Below are positions 27,001 through 35,382 of a stretch of 64,000 bases of DNA, piece by piece (positions within the stretch are counted from its first letter, which is position 1; the number at the start of each line of letters is the position of its first letter). The stretch is taken from the NCBI GenBank assembly GCA_965277895.1, contig CBDIDR010000001.1, positions 1,302,001 to 1,366,000 on the forward strand. Direction: 5' to 3'. The notes below the pieces were generated by a model that was given only the letters and a program-made list of their open reading frames with translations, did not search any database and was not told where the DNA came from. The stretch is from GCA-2862585 sp965277895. GTDB taxonomy: Bacteria > Bacteroidota > Bacteroidia > Flavobacteriales > UBA7312. Both the position numbers and the translations under genes were made by a program.

Positions 27001-27784
27001 ATTACCAATAGCCAATTTATTCACTAACAACTTTCTTTGTAAAGACGATTCGACAATGGAAATTTATGTTTCTAATACTGGTAACTCCCCATTCAAATAT
27101 GATTTAATAGTAGACAATGAAGTTGTATTAGCAAATACATCATTCAACGCCATTGACACTCTATTGATTAGTGAAGTGGGACAATACAGAGTCGATAATT
27201 ATGCTGACAACTTCTGCCTTGGTAATTCATCAGGTGAAATTAATGTTTATGTGAGGGAAAACCCTATTGCAAATTTCACGGTTTACCCTAGAGAAACTTC
27301 TATTCTTAATCCACTTATTCAAATGAATAATTTCACATTAAATATCAACTATTGTCAGTGGTGGTTTGGTGATAGCACCTACACAGATACAGATTGTAAC
27401 CCACTCCACCTGTATGAGAGTATTGGCACCTATGAAATACTCATGTTTGTTGAAAATGAATTCGGATGTACGGATAGTATGAAAAATCAAGTTATCATAA
27501 ATCCGGATTTTGAATTATTCATACCATCAGCTTTTACTCCTGATAATGATGCCATAAATGATGTTTTTTCATGTAAAGGTTTTGGAATACATGAGTTTAA
27601 GATTGGGGTTTATAGCCGATGGGGGGAACTTATATACACTAGTAATGATATTAATGAGTCTTGGAATGGAAAAACCCAAAAAGGTACGGAATGTATGAAT
27701 GGTGTTTATTCTTATAGAATTGAAGTAATTGACCTCATTGGGAAAGAGCACTTCTTTAATGGTGAAATACATTTGCTAAGATAG
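24017..27784 (+). CDS. Giant surface protein with IgGFc-binding-like N-terminus and T9SS type B sorting domain
   Basis: 1255-residue exported protein. The signal peptide (about 1-20, LAFIFIAFLCCISSSYSQ) uses a TTG start. The N-terminal 400 residues (FWFVAPEVWIGHDDRP, TFLNNNYTESKAGIDIVATEDNTEI, FFHVGIIMGRN) match the IgGFc_binding domain found in many Bacteroidota cargo proteins. The middle holds several Ig/PKD-like or SprB-like repeats with alternating Cys (FCIGTENTATINGTTGGSFS, FCFGDNNSIIITGTIGGQFS), a TCIFGES/TICFGESITLSGSG repeat and a PKD-like segment near 1130-1160. The end (FIPSAFTPDNDAINDVF ... GVYSYRIEVID) is the gliding-motility-associated type B sorting domain. Likely exported by T9SS and retained at the surface, perhaps for adhesion or motility. 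No PorP/SprF-like partner is adjacent. Confidence 0.9.
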   Translation: MKRLAFIFIAFLCCISSSYSQIDTSFWFVAPEVWIGHDDRPIYLRFASFDEPATVTISQPANASFPVQTLTLGANDAASIDLTAWIDIIENKPYNEILTYGIYISSTALVTSYYEEGSTNNPDIFALKGQNALGLEFYTPFQTFLNNNYTESKAGIDIVATEDNTEIQITPTQNLEGYLANIPFTINLNKGETYSLRASSTLGSLHPSGTHIISDKPIAVSVSDDSVLGNPYYGPTAYDLMADQLIPVEQMGLEYIVIKGELNEEDKIYITASEDNTDILVGGAVVATINTSETYQLDLFDPSIYFTTSKPVVALHMTGYGSELCGAILPPINCTGSQNVSFIRSVSNPFFKLNILVKSGGEDDFLFNGASGIIQETDFEDVPNTSGEWKFASITEPSFVTVLTNSNISNDSSFFHVGIIMGRNSSSRYGYFSNFNKFQHEITTSTETYCEGDILVLNGEYIDNTDYNWDGPNGFTASGNNFTFGIVEPSDSGTYVLSGQIGECDVVSDSINIVINALDDASFSISDFCIGTENTATINGTTGGSFSLINSSGGAIINPLNAAISNATVGATYDVQYSTSGDCPSISVESTTALPFEDASFITTDFCFGDNNSIIITGTIGGQFSFSTNPNGAEIDAITGALSNVTEGNIYNIEYTTPGSSSSCSNSSQEDVEVFTIPNSPIVSPQEYCDGEAILPINITSSEAGSVISWYTESTLTDFIQSSNAYAIPYFLGTSTVYLTETSINNCISDYSSAMQTIHPLPNINAGSDQTICFGESITLSGSGGMNYSWDNDVQNNLGFTPSVGLNTYILIGESTENCFNSDTVNIYVNPSPTPFAGNDRDVCGKQTDLLATDNGISAIWGNASAIFGNINTPQTTVSVPDYGVYTFSWTESNAFGCTATDEISINFLETPEITLSTNYVQICENEEVILNGSSNNSSNPEWSTNGSGNFLTTANAIIYDYSQADIDNGEVQVYFTSTLYDCTDTDTITVIIKELPIANLFTNNFLCKDDSTMEIYVSNTGNSPFKYDLIVDNEVVLANTSFNAIDTLLISEVGQYRVDNYADNFCLGNSSGEINVYVRENPIANFTVYPRETSILNPLIQMNNFTLNINYCQWWFGDSTYTDTDCNPLHLYESIGTYEILMFVENEFGCTDSMKNQVIINPDFELFIPSAFTPDNDAINDVFSCKGFGIHEFKIGVYSRWGELIYTSNDINESWNGKTQKGTECMNGVYSYRIEVIDLIGKEHFFNGEIHLLR

Positions 27785-27788
27785 GACA

Positions 27789-27827
27789 GAAAAAAAACCC
27801 TTAATCTCATCAAGAGAATAAGGGTAT
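27789..27827. terminator. Bidirectional terminator between the T9SS cargo gene and tRNA-Arg(TCT)
   Basis: AAAAAAAACCCTTA and TAAGGGT form a stem around a loop; reading the minus strand it ends in a run of eight T, so it serves the tRNA, while the A-rich side serves the plus-strand gene less well. Confidence 0.65.
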
Positions 27828-27835
27828 AATTATTG

Positions 27836-27909
27836 TGATCGAGACAGGATTCGAACCTGTGACCGTCTGCTTAGAAGGCAGATGCTCTATCCAGCTGAGC
27901 TACTCGACC
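27836..27909 (-). tRNA. tRNA-Arg (anticodon TCT)
   Basis: 74 nt on the minus strand. Acceptor GGTCGAG/CTCGATC with one G-U pair, discriminator A. Anticodon stem TCTGC/GCAGA with loop CTTCTAA, anticodon TCT (AGA/AGG). T arm ACAGG-TTCGAAT-CCTGT. CCA not encoded. Confidence 0.96.
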
Positions 27910-27947
27910 AGTTTTTACAGGAGTTAACCAGTAAAAAAATGTGTCGG

Positions 27948-27978
27948 CAAATGTAAATATTTTGGATTGACATTCCAA
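27948..27978 (-). promoter_or_regulatory. Promoter of tRNA-Arg(TCT)
   Basis: Minus-strand TTG (27976-27978), 20 bases, TACATTTG (27948-27955): exact consensus parts, about 40 bases before the tRNA. Confidence 0.65.
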
Positions 27979-28020
27979 AACATAATAGCAAAGAAATGAT
28001 AAGATTAAAACTTGATTGAC

Positions 28021-28587
28021 CTACCTTCCTTTTTTAAGTGGAAACTTCATTCGGTAATCCACTTTAATGTTTCCTTTAGAAATATCCGAGAGTTTGCCCT
28101 TGAGCAAACGCTTTTTAATACCACTTAGGTAATCGGTAAATAATACGCCTTCGATGTGATCGTACTCATGTTGAATGATTCGTGCTTTTGTACCTTCATA
28201 CTCTTCTTCCAAGGTGTTAAAGTCCTCATCTTGATATTGTATACGTATTTTAGGTTTTCGGCTAACGTCTTCACGAATATTAGGGATAGATAAGCAACCT
28301 TCGTTAAAATTCCACTCTTCTCCTTCTTCATCTAAAATCGTTGGATTGATAAACACTTTACGAAAGTCTTCCATATCTGGCTCATCTTCCGCAAAAGGAC
28401 TGCCATCTACAATAAATAGACGAATGCTTTTATTTATCTGAGGTGCAGCTAATCCTACTCCATTGGCTTCATACATGGTCTCAAACATATCTTCAATGAG
28501 TTTGTCTAATTGAGGATAGTCTTGTGGTATTTCTTCTGCTTTCTTCTTCAATACAGCAGTACCGTAAGCTACAATAGGTAAAATCAT
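28021..28587 (-). CDS. def: Peptide deformylase
   Basis: Removes the N-terminal formyl group from new proteins; metal-dependent. All three motifs are present: GVGLAAPQ (43-50), EGCLSIP (Cys is a metal ligand) and QHEYDHIEGV (two His ligands plus catalytic Glu). 188 residues, standard for type I-like Bacteroidota deformylase. The start ATG overlaps the MoxR stop by 1 base. No fmt gene is adjacent. Confidence 0.96.
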   Translation of the reverse strand: MILPIVAYGTAVLKKKAEEIPQDYPQLDKLIEDMFETMYEANGVGLAAPQINKSIRLFIVDGSPFAEDEPDMEDFRKVFINPTILDEEGEEWNFNEGCLSIPNIREDVSRKPKIRIQYQDEDFNTLEEEYEGTKARIIQHEYDHIEGVLFTDYLSGIKKRLLKGKLSDISKGNIKVDYRMKFPLKKGR

Positions 28588-29540
28588 TACAGTAATTCTT
28601 GAATAATTTGCTCGATGCTAATCCCTTCTGCATCTGCTTGATAGGTTTTCACCAATCTATGGCGTAAAATAGGTTCTGCCACTGCTTTCACATCTTCAAT
28701 GTCTGGGGAATACTTTCCATTAATTGCGGCATGGCACTTTGCACCTATCACCAAAAACTGAGAGGCTCTTGGTCCTGCTCCCCAAGAAATAAATTTATTT
28801 ACTCTTTCAGAAGCGTGCTCTGTATTTGGGCGTGTTTTGGCAACCAGCTTAACGGCATACTCCATAACGTTATCGGCAACGGGTATTTTACGAATAAGCT
28901 TCTGATAGTTTAGTATTTGCTCAGCATCAAGCACTTTATTGAGTTTAACGTATTTGTCTGATGTTGTTCTTTTAATTACTTCTAACTCTTCTTCATAGGA
29001 AGGGTAATCTAAAACGACGTTAAACATAAATCTGTCTAACTGAGCCTCTGGTAAAGGATATGTTCCTTCTTGCTCAATAGGGTTTTGGGTAGCCAATACA
29101 AAAAATGGTTTAGCCAATTCATAACGTATACCTGCTGCTGTTACATAACGCTCTTGCATGGCTTCTAGCAATGCTGCTTGAGTTTTTGGTGGTGTTCTGT
29201 TTATCTCATCTGCCAATACGATATTAGCAAACAAAGGCCCTTTATTGAAGGTAAACTGTCTATTTTCATTCAATATTTCAGAGCCTACTATATCGGATGG
29301 CATAAGGTCTGGAGTAAACTGAATTCTATTAAATTCTAAACCTAAAGATTGAGCAATAGTCTGTACTAATAGGGTTTTTGCTAAACCAGGCACACCCACC
29401 AACAAACAATGCCCTTGACTAAAAATTGAAATCAATACGTTTTTAACGACTTCATCCTGACCAATAATAACTTTAGCTATTTCAGCTCTAAAGTCTTCGT
29501 ATGACTTCTTAAAATCATCTAATTCTTGCACTTCTGACAT
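28587..29540 (-). CDS. MoxR-family AAA+ ATPase
   Basis: Chaperone-like ATPase of the MoxR class, thought to help assembly or metal insertion of partner proteins. Walker A GVPGLAKT at about 49-56, Walker B IVLADEINR, and sensor 1 VLATQNPIEQEGTYPLPEAQLDRF are all clear; arginine-finger and AAA-lid helices follow. 317 residues. MoxR genes often sit by DUF58/vWA genes, but here it is linked to def and the parvulin cluster; the C-terminal BatA-like protein at the right end of the window is over 30 kb away. The target is not known. Confidence 0.93.
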   Translation of the reverse strand: MSEVQELDDFKKSYEDFRAEIAKVIIGQDEVVKNVLISIFSQGHCLLVGVPGLAKTLLVQTIAQSLGLEFNRIQFTPDLMPSDIVGSEILNENRQFTFNKGPLFANIVLADEINRTPPKTQAALLEAMQERYVTAAGIRYELAKPFFVLATQNPIEQEGTYPLPEAQLDRFMFNVVLDYPSYEEELEVIKRTTSDKYVKLNKVLDAEQILNYQKLIRKIPVADNVMEYAVKLVAKTRPNTEHASERVNKFISWGAGPRASQFLVIGAKCHAAINGKYSPDIEDVKAVAEPILRHRLVKTYQADAEGISIEQIIQELL

Positions 29541-29546
29541 CTTCTC

Positions 29547-30872
29547 CTATTTCTTTTTCCAATTATCACTCCATTCACAACCAAAGTCATCTTTGATATC
29601 TATGTAGGTTTCTTCTATTTTTTCTTTCTTCCAATTTTGTAAAGCAACAGCCTTCAACTCTTGTAAAGCTACTGATTGTATTCTATCGTAGTCGTCTTTC
29701 AAATTAGCTTTATGTTCTTCAATTATTCTGTCAACATGAATTATACGACATGCTTTTCTACCGTCATAAGTTTCAAAAACAGTAGGTTTTGACATTTCTT
29801 TCTGACTCAATCCATCAATAGTGGATGAAACTGAAGCGTCTAATTCCTTTAATACAAAAGAAGATGAACCTGTTTGTGGGTTTACGATTACTCCGCCATT
29901 ATTTTTAGATTCGTCTTCTGAATATTTCACAGCTAATTGCTCAAAACTTAAAGTATCTGAGTCCATTAAGTTAACTAGACTATCTAATGTAGATTTTGCA
30001 TCATTAATCGCTTGTACACTTATTTTTGGCTTAATAAGAATGTGTCTTATTTTGAATTGCTCTCCTCTCCTTTTTACCATTTGGATGAGGTGAAAACCAA
30101 ACTTTGTTTCTACAATATCAGAAAGCTCGTCTTCTTGTAATCTGAAAGCTACCGACTCAAATTTTGGCACTAGCTTACCTTTTTTCACAAAACCTAAATC
30201 ACCACCTTGCTTGGCAGAGCCAGGGTCATCAGAATATAATGAGGCTAAAAATGCAAAGTCTTCACCGTCTTTGATGCGTTGTTTAAAACCATTGAGTTTG
30301 TTAGTGATACGTTCTCTTTCTCTATTGTCCACTTTTGGAAATACAACTAGTTGAGAAAGGTAAATTTCTTCAGGAAAAATAGGCAAACTGTCCTCTGGAA
30401 TTCGATTGTAAAACTGTAAGACATCCTTTGGTGTTGCTTTAACCTCTGAGGTGACCTTACTCTCCATACGTTGTCCTAAGATTTGCTCTCTAAATAAGGC
30501 CTGAAATTCATCCCTCAATTCAGAAATGGATTTCCCAAAATAGGCTTCTAGCTTTTGAACTGAACCAATTTGATTTACAAAAAAATCTATTCGCTGCTCT
30601 ATAGATTTATCGACCTCGTCATCCGTAACTATTAAACTATCCACTTCTGCATGATGAGACAGTAGTTTTTGAAACATCATTTCATCGAGTATCTGGCACT
30701 TGGCTTCTTCACCTACCACAGCACTTTGACGCATTTGTAAATATTGAGTTTCAACAGCAGATTTAAGAATTACTTTATTTCCCACTACAGCCACAATACC
30801 TTCAACAGAATTTTGAGAGTATCCCAAAAAACTAAGTAAACATAAAGCAATTAAAATGCTATTTCTTTTCAT
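29547..30872 (-). CDS. SurA-like periplasmic peptidyl-prolyl isomerase (parvulin type)
   Basis: Exported chaperone/prolyl isomerase, likely helping outer-membrane protein folding. Signal peptide (about 1-19, LIALCLLSFLGYSQ). An N-terminal SurA_N-like helical region (EGIVAVVGNKVILKSAV) is followed by two parvulin domains, seen from LSQLVVFPKVD ... DPGSAKQGGDLGFVKKGK and RHILIKPKIS ... SEDESKNNGG. 441 residues, close to E. coli SurA (428). Its 5' end overlaps the lipoprotein gene by 14 bases, and moxR follows after 6 bases. One of three adjacent folding factors, followed by def downstream of moxR. Confidence 0.9.
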   Translation of the reverse strand: MKRNSILIALCLLSFLGYSQNSVEGIVAVVGNKVILKSAVETQYLQMRQSAVVGEEAKCQILDEMMFQKLLSHHAEVDSLIVTDDEVDKSIEQRIDFFVNQIGSVQKLEAYFGKSISELRDEFQALFREQILGQRMESKVTSEVKATPKDVLQFYNRIPEDSLPIFPEEIYLSQLVVFPKVDNRERERITNKLNGFKQRIKDGEDFAFLASLYSDDPGSAKQGGDLGFVKKGKLVPKFESVAFRLQEDELSDIVETKFGFHLIQMVKRRGEQFKIRHILIKPKISVQAINDAKSTLDSLVNLMDSDTLSFEQLAVKYSEDESKNNGGVIVNPQTGSSSFVLKELDASVSSTIDGLSQKEMSKPTVFETYDGRKACRIIHVDRIIEEHKANLKDDYDRIQSVALQELKAVALQNWKKEKIEETYIDIKDDFGCEWSDNWKKK

Positions 30873-31704
30873 ATCGAATGTGATTTTTTGACAATGCTGT
30901 TTTATACAGCTTCATTTCTGTTTCTTCTAAAAAACTAATTTTTCTTCTGTTAAGTATAATTGAGCGAATTTGATTTTCAATCATACTTAATGGAGAAACG
31001 CTTCCTTTAGGTTTATATTCTTTTACGTAAAGAAAATAATGAAACTCATCATCTGTAAACTCTAGAGATTTCCCCTTTCTCAAAGGGTACTTTTTTGAGG
31101 ATTCATTATTTGGTAAACTTAAAAAAACATCTTTTACATATTGCCAATTATCTTCAATAAAGTACTCTTGTGCAAATTGATAACAATAATCTTCTAAACT
31201 TACTCTACTGTCTTCGTCATTCTTTTTGTACAAAGATTTCACTTTCCATAAGTAAGGAACTTCTCTTTTTAACTTTATGTAATTTACTGTAACTACATCA
31301 TCCTTAAGTAGGAAGTTATTTTTCTTTTCGGAATAAAATTTCTGAATTTCTTGTTCTGAAATTACAGAGTCTAGCTTTTGTTTTAGCAATTCTTGTTGGT
31401 ATGAGTATATGAGAAGTGCATTTTCGTAACTCTCGACCTGTGCCGTAACATTTTGTTGAACAAGGGGAAGGTTAATTTTTGCTTTTTGCAATAATAATTG
31501 TTCTTTAACCCACTTTTCACGAAGATTGTTGATAAGGTTAAGACTATCAAGTTCATCTAATCCAGGAGTAATCAAATGCTCAATATCTTTGTAGAATAGC
31601 TCTTTTCCATATACTTCTACAAGAAATATTTCGGACTCATCTTTAAAAAAATCACAGGAAAAAAGACCTAAACATAAAATAAATACAAAAGCCTTTTTTC
31701 CCAT
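30859..31704 (-). CDS. Putative lipoprotein, PrsA/SurA-like accessory folding factor
   Basis: 281 residues with a lipoprotein signal (ILCLGLFSC, Cys 17). The body is helical and charged, reminiscent of SurA/PrsA N-terminal helical domains (LEKWVKEQLLLQ-type segments, QKLDSVISEQEIQKFY), but no clear parvulin domain with its QGGDLG-type motif is visible. Position between two parvulin genes suggests a companion chaperone of the SurA pathway; this is inference. It overlaps the downstream surA-like gene by 14 bases and follows the 700-residue PPIase after 15 bases. Confidence 0.7.
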   Translation of the reverse strand: MGKKAFVFILCLGLFSCDFFKDESEIFLVEVYGKELFYKDIEHLITPGLDELDSLNLINNLREKWVKEQLLLQKAKINLPLVQQNVTAQVESYENALLIYSYQQELLKQKLDSVISEQEIQKFYSEKKNNFLLKDDVVTVNYIKLKREVPYLWKVKSLYKKNDEDSRVSLEDYCYQFAQEYFIEDNWQYVKDVFLSLPNNESSKKYPLRKGKSLEFTDDEFHYFLYVKEYKPKGSVSPLSMIENQIRSIILNRRKISFLEETEMKLYKTALSKNHIRYEKK

Positions 31705-31719
31705 AATTTAATCTAATTA

Positions 31720-33822
31720 TTACTTTTCTATGATAGAGTACAATACATCTTTATTAACCGAAGCTGGATATTTTTCTTCCAACTCAAGTTTCCAAATTGC
31801 CTCTAAATAGTTTTGGTAATTTGTTATTACTTCTCCTCTAGCCTCATCAAACGTTTTTAGACCACCGTTTTTAACATCTTTAACATCTGCAAAGAATACA
31901 GATCCATCAAGATTACTTTCGTTGGCAGTCAAGCCATTGTACCAATGATTGTCAACTGCTGTACTTTCTTCTTTTTCAAAGTTTCTAGTTGAAATTCTCA
32001 ATCTGTTAGATTCATATCTGTTCATCAAAGAAAGAATTCTATCATCACTCAAGAAAAATTCTCCTTTACCAAATCTTAAGTATGAAATTTCTTCGGACGT
32101 TAGAACATTAGAATTATAACGGTTCTTGATTAGAATTCGAACTCTGTTTGCAGTAGTCTCATCTTTTGAGGTATAAACTTTAGCTTCAGCTCTCTCATCC
32201 CAACGGTAATTCTCCTTTGTTAGGTTGTAGTAGTTCATTAAACCTGCTGAATCGTTAATAGCTTTTGACCATACTTTCTGATCCATTAAATCAAATAACA
32301 TAATGCCATCATGATATTCTTTCATGAGTGCTTTGAACTCTGGGTATTTGTTCTCTAATTGAGAATCTTCATAATCCAGGCAGGTTTTTGTAACCCACTC
32401 GTCATAACGCTTTCTTACCATTGGGCAAGTGTTTGCTGAATCAGCATTTATTTTATTCTCAGCTAAATAGTCAGCAAAGTCATCTTGTGTATATTCAATA
32501 CCATCAAGAGTAAACATTGTTCTTCCTTGAGTTTTGTAAGAATCTCTATCCCAGTTCTTGTAGTTAATTTTACAAAATGGGTCAAGGTTTGAAGCACCTT
32601 TTCCACCGTAGTCAATAGTAAGTAAATTTAATCGTGTAATGTAGAAGTCATGATTATTACCTGTTCTTGAGCTTATTCCTCTAACTTCAGTAAAGTTATA
32701 TTCTTCTTTGATCTTAGCTACTAAAGACTCGACACCTCTGTTGCTTCTAGTATCACGCTTAAGATTTCTTTGAATTTCAGCTTTTGAATCTTCAAATGAA
32801 GGAATTGGCCTTTTGTCTAATAACTTAATAACATGCCATCCGTACATTGATTTTACAGGCTTAGAAACATCTCCTGTGTTTTGTAAGTTAAAGGCAGCGT
32901 CTTCAAATTCTGGGACCATTTGACCAGCACCAAACCAAGGTAATTCTCCTCTTTTAGACGCTGAACTTTTATCATCAGAAAACTTAGTCATCTCTTCAAA
33001 TGAACTTCCGTTATTTAAAGATTCTAGCAATTGGTTAAGTTTTTCTTGATTGCCTTTAATTTCTTCTTGTGTTGCATCGTCTCTTTCCTCAATCATAATG
33101 TGAGCAACTTTTACCTCGCCTCTGTTAGGACGTTTGTCAACTACTTTTAAGATGTGGTAGCCAAATTGTGTTCTAAATGGTTGTGATACGTCGCCAACGG
33201 CAGTATTGTATGCTGCTGTCTCAAATGGGTAAACCATTCTGAAAGCAGAAAAATAACCTAAATCACCACCGTTTGTTTTTGCAGAAGGGTCATTAGAAAA
33301 TGATTTCGCAATTGTAGCAAAGTCTTCACCTTTAAGAATACGACTTCTAAGGTTTTTAATTTCATTGTAAACTTTTAGCGTATCAGCAGGAGATGCATTT
33401 TCAGCAACATTTAGTAAAATGTGACTAGCTCTTAACTCATATTGCATTCTTTCGTATGCTTCTTCGATGAGTTCGTCTTCTGCTGCTTGATCAGTTAGGT
33501 ATGGTCTAGATAATTGAGTTCTATAACCAGCTAATTCTTTTTTAAAGCTAGCTGAAGTATCCATCTGATTTTCTTGAGCATACAACACTTTTCTTTTGAA
33601 GTCAATAAATAAATCAGCATACTCATCTAAGTATTCTTGATTGACTTCATTTTCAGTATTATTTTTTCTGAAAATAGTTTCAAATTCACCCAAAGGAACG
33701 TTTTCTGGTCCTACTGACATTACAACATCATCAGACTTGTCATCACCTGGGTTACTAGCAGCGGCATAATTTCCTGTTGTAAGGGATAATGCGAGGGCAA
33801 GTAAAATTAAAATTCTGTTCAT
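31720..33822 (-). CDS. Large periplasmic peptidyl-prolyl isomerase, PpiD/SurA-like, with two parvulin domains
   Basis: Exported prolyl isomerase of 700 residues. Signal peptide about 1-21 (ILILLALALSLTTGNYAAA). The first parvulin domain holds ASHILLNV ... DPSAKTNGGDLGYFSAFRMV and the second VAHIMIEERDD ... SASKRGELPWFGAGQMVPEFE; the latter lost the canonical GGDL in favour of RGELPW but keeps the fold signature. The C-terminal 300 residues are helical and unique. Probably assists folding of outer-membrane and T9SS proteins. It sits 33 bases after guaB and starts the run of folding genes; no separate promoter is obvious. Confidence 0.9.
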   Translation of the reverse strand: MNRILILLALALSLTTGNYAAASNPGDDKSDDVVMSVGPENVPLGEFETIFRKNNTENEVNQEYLDEYADLFIDFKRKVLYAQENQMDTSASFKKELAGYRTQLSRPYLTDQAAEDELIEEAYERMQYELRASHILLNVAENASPADTLKVYNEIKNLRSRILKGEDFATIAKSFSNDPSAKTNGGDLGYFSAFRMVYPFETAAYNTAVGDVSQPFRTQFGYHILKVVDKRPNRGEVKVAHIMIEERDDATQEEIKGNQEKLNQLLESLNNGSSFEEMTKFSDDKSSASKRGELPWFGAGQMVPEFEDAAFNLQNTGDVSKPVKSMYGWHVIKLLDKRPIPSFEDSKAEIQRNLKRDTRSNRGVESLVAKIKEEYNFTEVRGISSRTGNNHDFYITRLNLLTIDYGGKGASNLDPFCKINYKNWDRDSYKTQGRTMFTLDGIEYTQDDFADYLAENKINADSANTCPMVRKRYDEWVTKTCLDYEDSQLENKYPEFKALMKEYHDGIMLFDLMDQKVWSKAINDSAGLMNYYNLTKENYRWDERAEAKVYTSKDETTANRVRILIKNRYNSNVLTSEEISYLRFGKGEFFLSDDRILSLMNRYESNRLRISTRNFEKEESTAVDNHWYNGLTANESNLDGSVFFADVKDVKNGGLKTFDEARGEVITNYQNYLEAIWKLELEEKYPASVNKDVLYSIIEK

Positions 33823-33855
33823 TTTTCTAAGATTTAATAATTAGTTTTTTAGTTA

Positions 33856-35319
33856 TTATCGGCTATAATTAGGGGCTTCTTTGGTAATACTTACATCGTG
33901 TGGATGGCTTTCGGTCATTCCTGCGGATGTAATTCTTATAAATTTAGCTTCGGTTAGTGCAGATATATCTTGTGCACCGCAGTATCCCATTCCAGCTCTT
34001 AACCCACCTATCATTTGGTGAATTACCTCATCAAGGTTTCCTTTAAATGCTACTCTTCCTACTATTCCTTCAGGAACGAGTTTCTTAGCATTATCTTCGT
34101 TTGCTTGGAAATAACGGTCTTTTGATCCTGCTTGCATTGCTTCGACAGAACCCATACCTCTGTATGTTTTAAATTTTCTTCCTTCAAAAATTACTGTTTC
34201 ACCTGGTGCCTCTTCAACACCGGCAAATATAGAGCCTAGCATCACTGAACTTGCTCCGGCAACGATAGCTTTCACAATATCTCCAGAATAACGGATTCCT
34301 CCGTCTGCAATAATCGGTATACCTTTATCTTTTAGTGCTTTAGAAACACTAATTATTGCTGATAACTGTGGTAATCCAACTCCAGCAACTACTCTAGTGG
34401 TGCATATTGAACCTGGACCTATGCCAACTTTTACGGCATCTACTCCTGCATCGGCAAGTGCTAGCGCCGCTTTTTCAGTGGCAATGTTACCTGCAACAAT
34501 ATCAACCTCAAATTCAGATTTCAATTTTTTAACGGTGTCTATTACACCTTTGCTATGACCGTGCGCAGTATCTACTATGATAGCATCTACTCCTGCATCA
34601 ACCAACGCTTGAACACGTTCAGAAACATCGGCGGTTACGCCAACAGCTGCAGCTACCCTCAAACGACCATATTTGTCTTTACACGAATTTGGTCGAGTCT
34701 TATTTTTCATGATGTCTTTGTAGGTTATAAGGCCTACAAGTTTACCATGCTCATCAACAACAGGAAGTTTTTCAATTTTGTTGGTTTGAAGAATATCTTC
34801 AGCATTTTCTAAATCAGTCAATTGAGTCGTTACCAGGTTGTCGATAGTTGTCATAACCTCAACAATTTTCTTGTCTTGGTTTTTTTCGAATCTCAAGTCT
34901 CTATTGGTAACAATACCGATTAAGTCTAAATTTTCTTTAACTACTGGAATACCACCAATTTTATTTTCCTTCATAATGGCTAATGCATCACTTACAGAAG
35001 AAGTTTGAGGAAGCGTAATTGGATCCAAAATCATTCCACTTTCTGAACGCTTTACTTTTCTAACTTCTGCCGATTGATCAGAAATAGACATGTTCTTGTG
35101 AAGAACACCTATCCCACCATCCTGAGCCATTGCAATGGCCATCTTTGCCTCTGTTACTGTATCCATAGCAGCAGAAACAATGGGAATATTGAGTTTTATA
35201 TTTCTGGAAAATTGAGTGGAAACATTTACCTGATGTGGTAGTATGTCAGAATAATCTGGTACAAGTAACACATCGTCGTAAGTTAATCCCTCGCCTATTA
35301 TTTTCTTGCTATAATCCAT
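33856..35319 (-). CDS. guaB: Inosine-5'-monophosphate dehydrogenase
   Basis: Oxidises IMP to XMP with NAD+, committing purines to guanine nucleotides. The catalytic barrel is interrupted by two CBS domains (about 95-205). The catalytic Cys is in GPGSICTTRVVAGVG near residue 300. GMGSVEAMQAGSKDRYF is the flap region, and the C-terminal GMTESHPHDVSITKEAPNY is typical. 487 residues as usual. A TTG-N18-TAnnTTTG promoter lies upstream. It appears to be the first gene of the unit that continues with the PPIase genes, moxR and def. Confidence 0.97.
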   Translation of the reverse strand: MDYSKKIIGEGLTYDDVLLVPDYSDILPHQVNVSTQFSRNIKLNIPIVSAAMDTVTEAKMAIAMAQDGGIGVLHKNMSISDQSAEVRKVKRSESGMILDPITLPQTSSVSDALAIMKENKIGGIPVVKENLDLIGIVTNRDLRFEKNQDKKIVEVMTTIDNLVTTQLTDLENAEDILQTNKIEKLPVVDEHGKLVGLITYKDIMKNKTRPNSCKDKYGRLRVAAAVGVTADVSERVQALVDAGVDAIIVDTAHGHSKGVIDTVKKLKSEFEVDIVAGNIATEKAALALADAGVDAVKVGIGPGSICTTRVVAGVGLPQLSAIISVSKALKDKGIPIIADGGIRYSGDIVKAIVAGASSVMLGSIFAGVEEAPGETVIFEGRKFKTYRGMGSVEAMQAGSKDRYFQANEDNAKKLVPEGIVGRVAFKGNLDEVIHQMIGGLRAGMGYCGAQDISALTEAKFIRITSAGMTESHPHDVSITKEAPNYSR

Positions 35320-35336
35320 AATTGAATTTAGAATGG

Positions 35337-35365
35337 CAAAAATAGTAAATTCTATTGTAAATCAA
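35337..35365 (-). promoter_or_regulatory. Promoter of guaB
   Basis: Minus-strand TTG (35363-35365), 18 bases, TATTTTTG (35337-35344): both consensus parts, 18 bases before the start codon. Confidence 0.7.
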
Positions 35366-35382
35366 TAATATTTAAACTAGGA

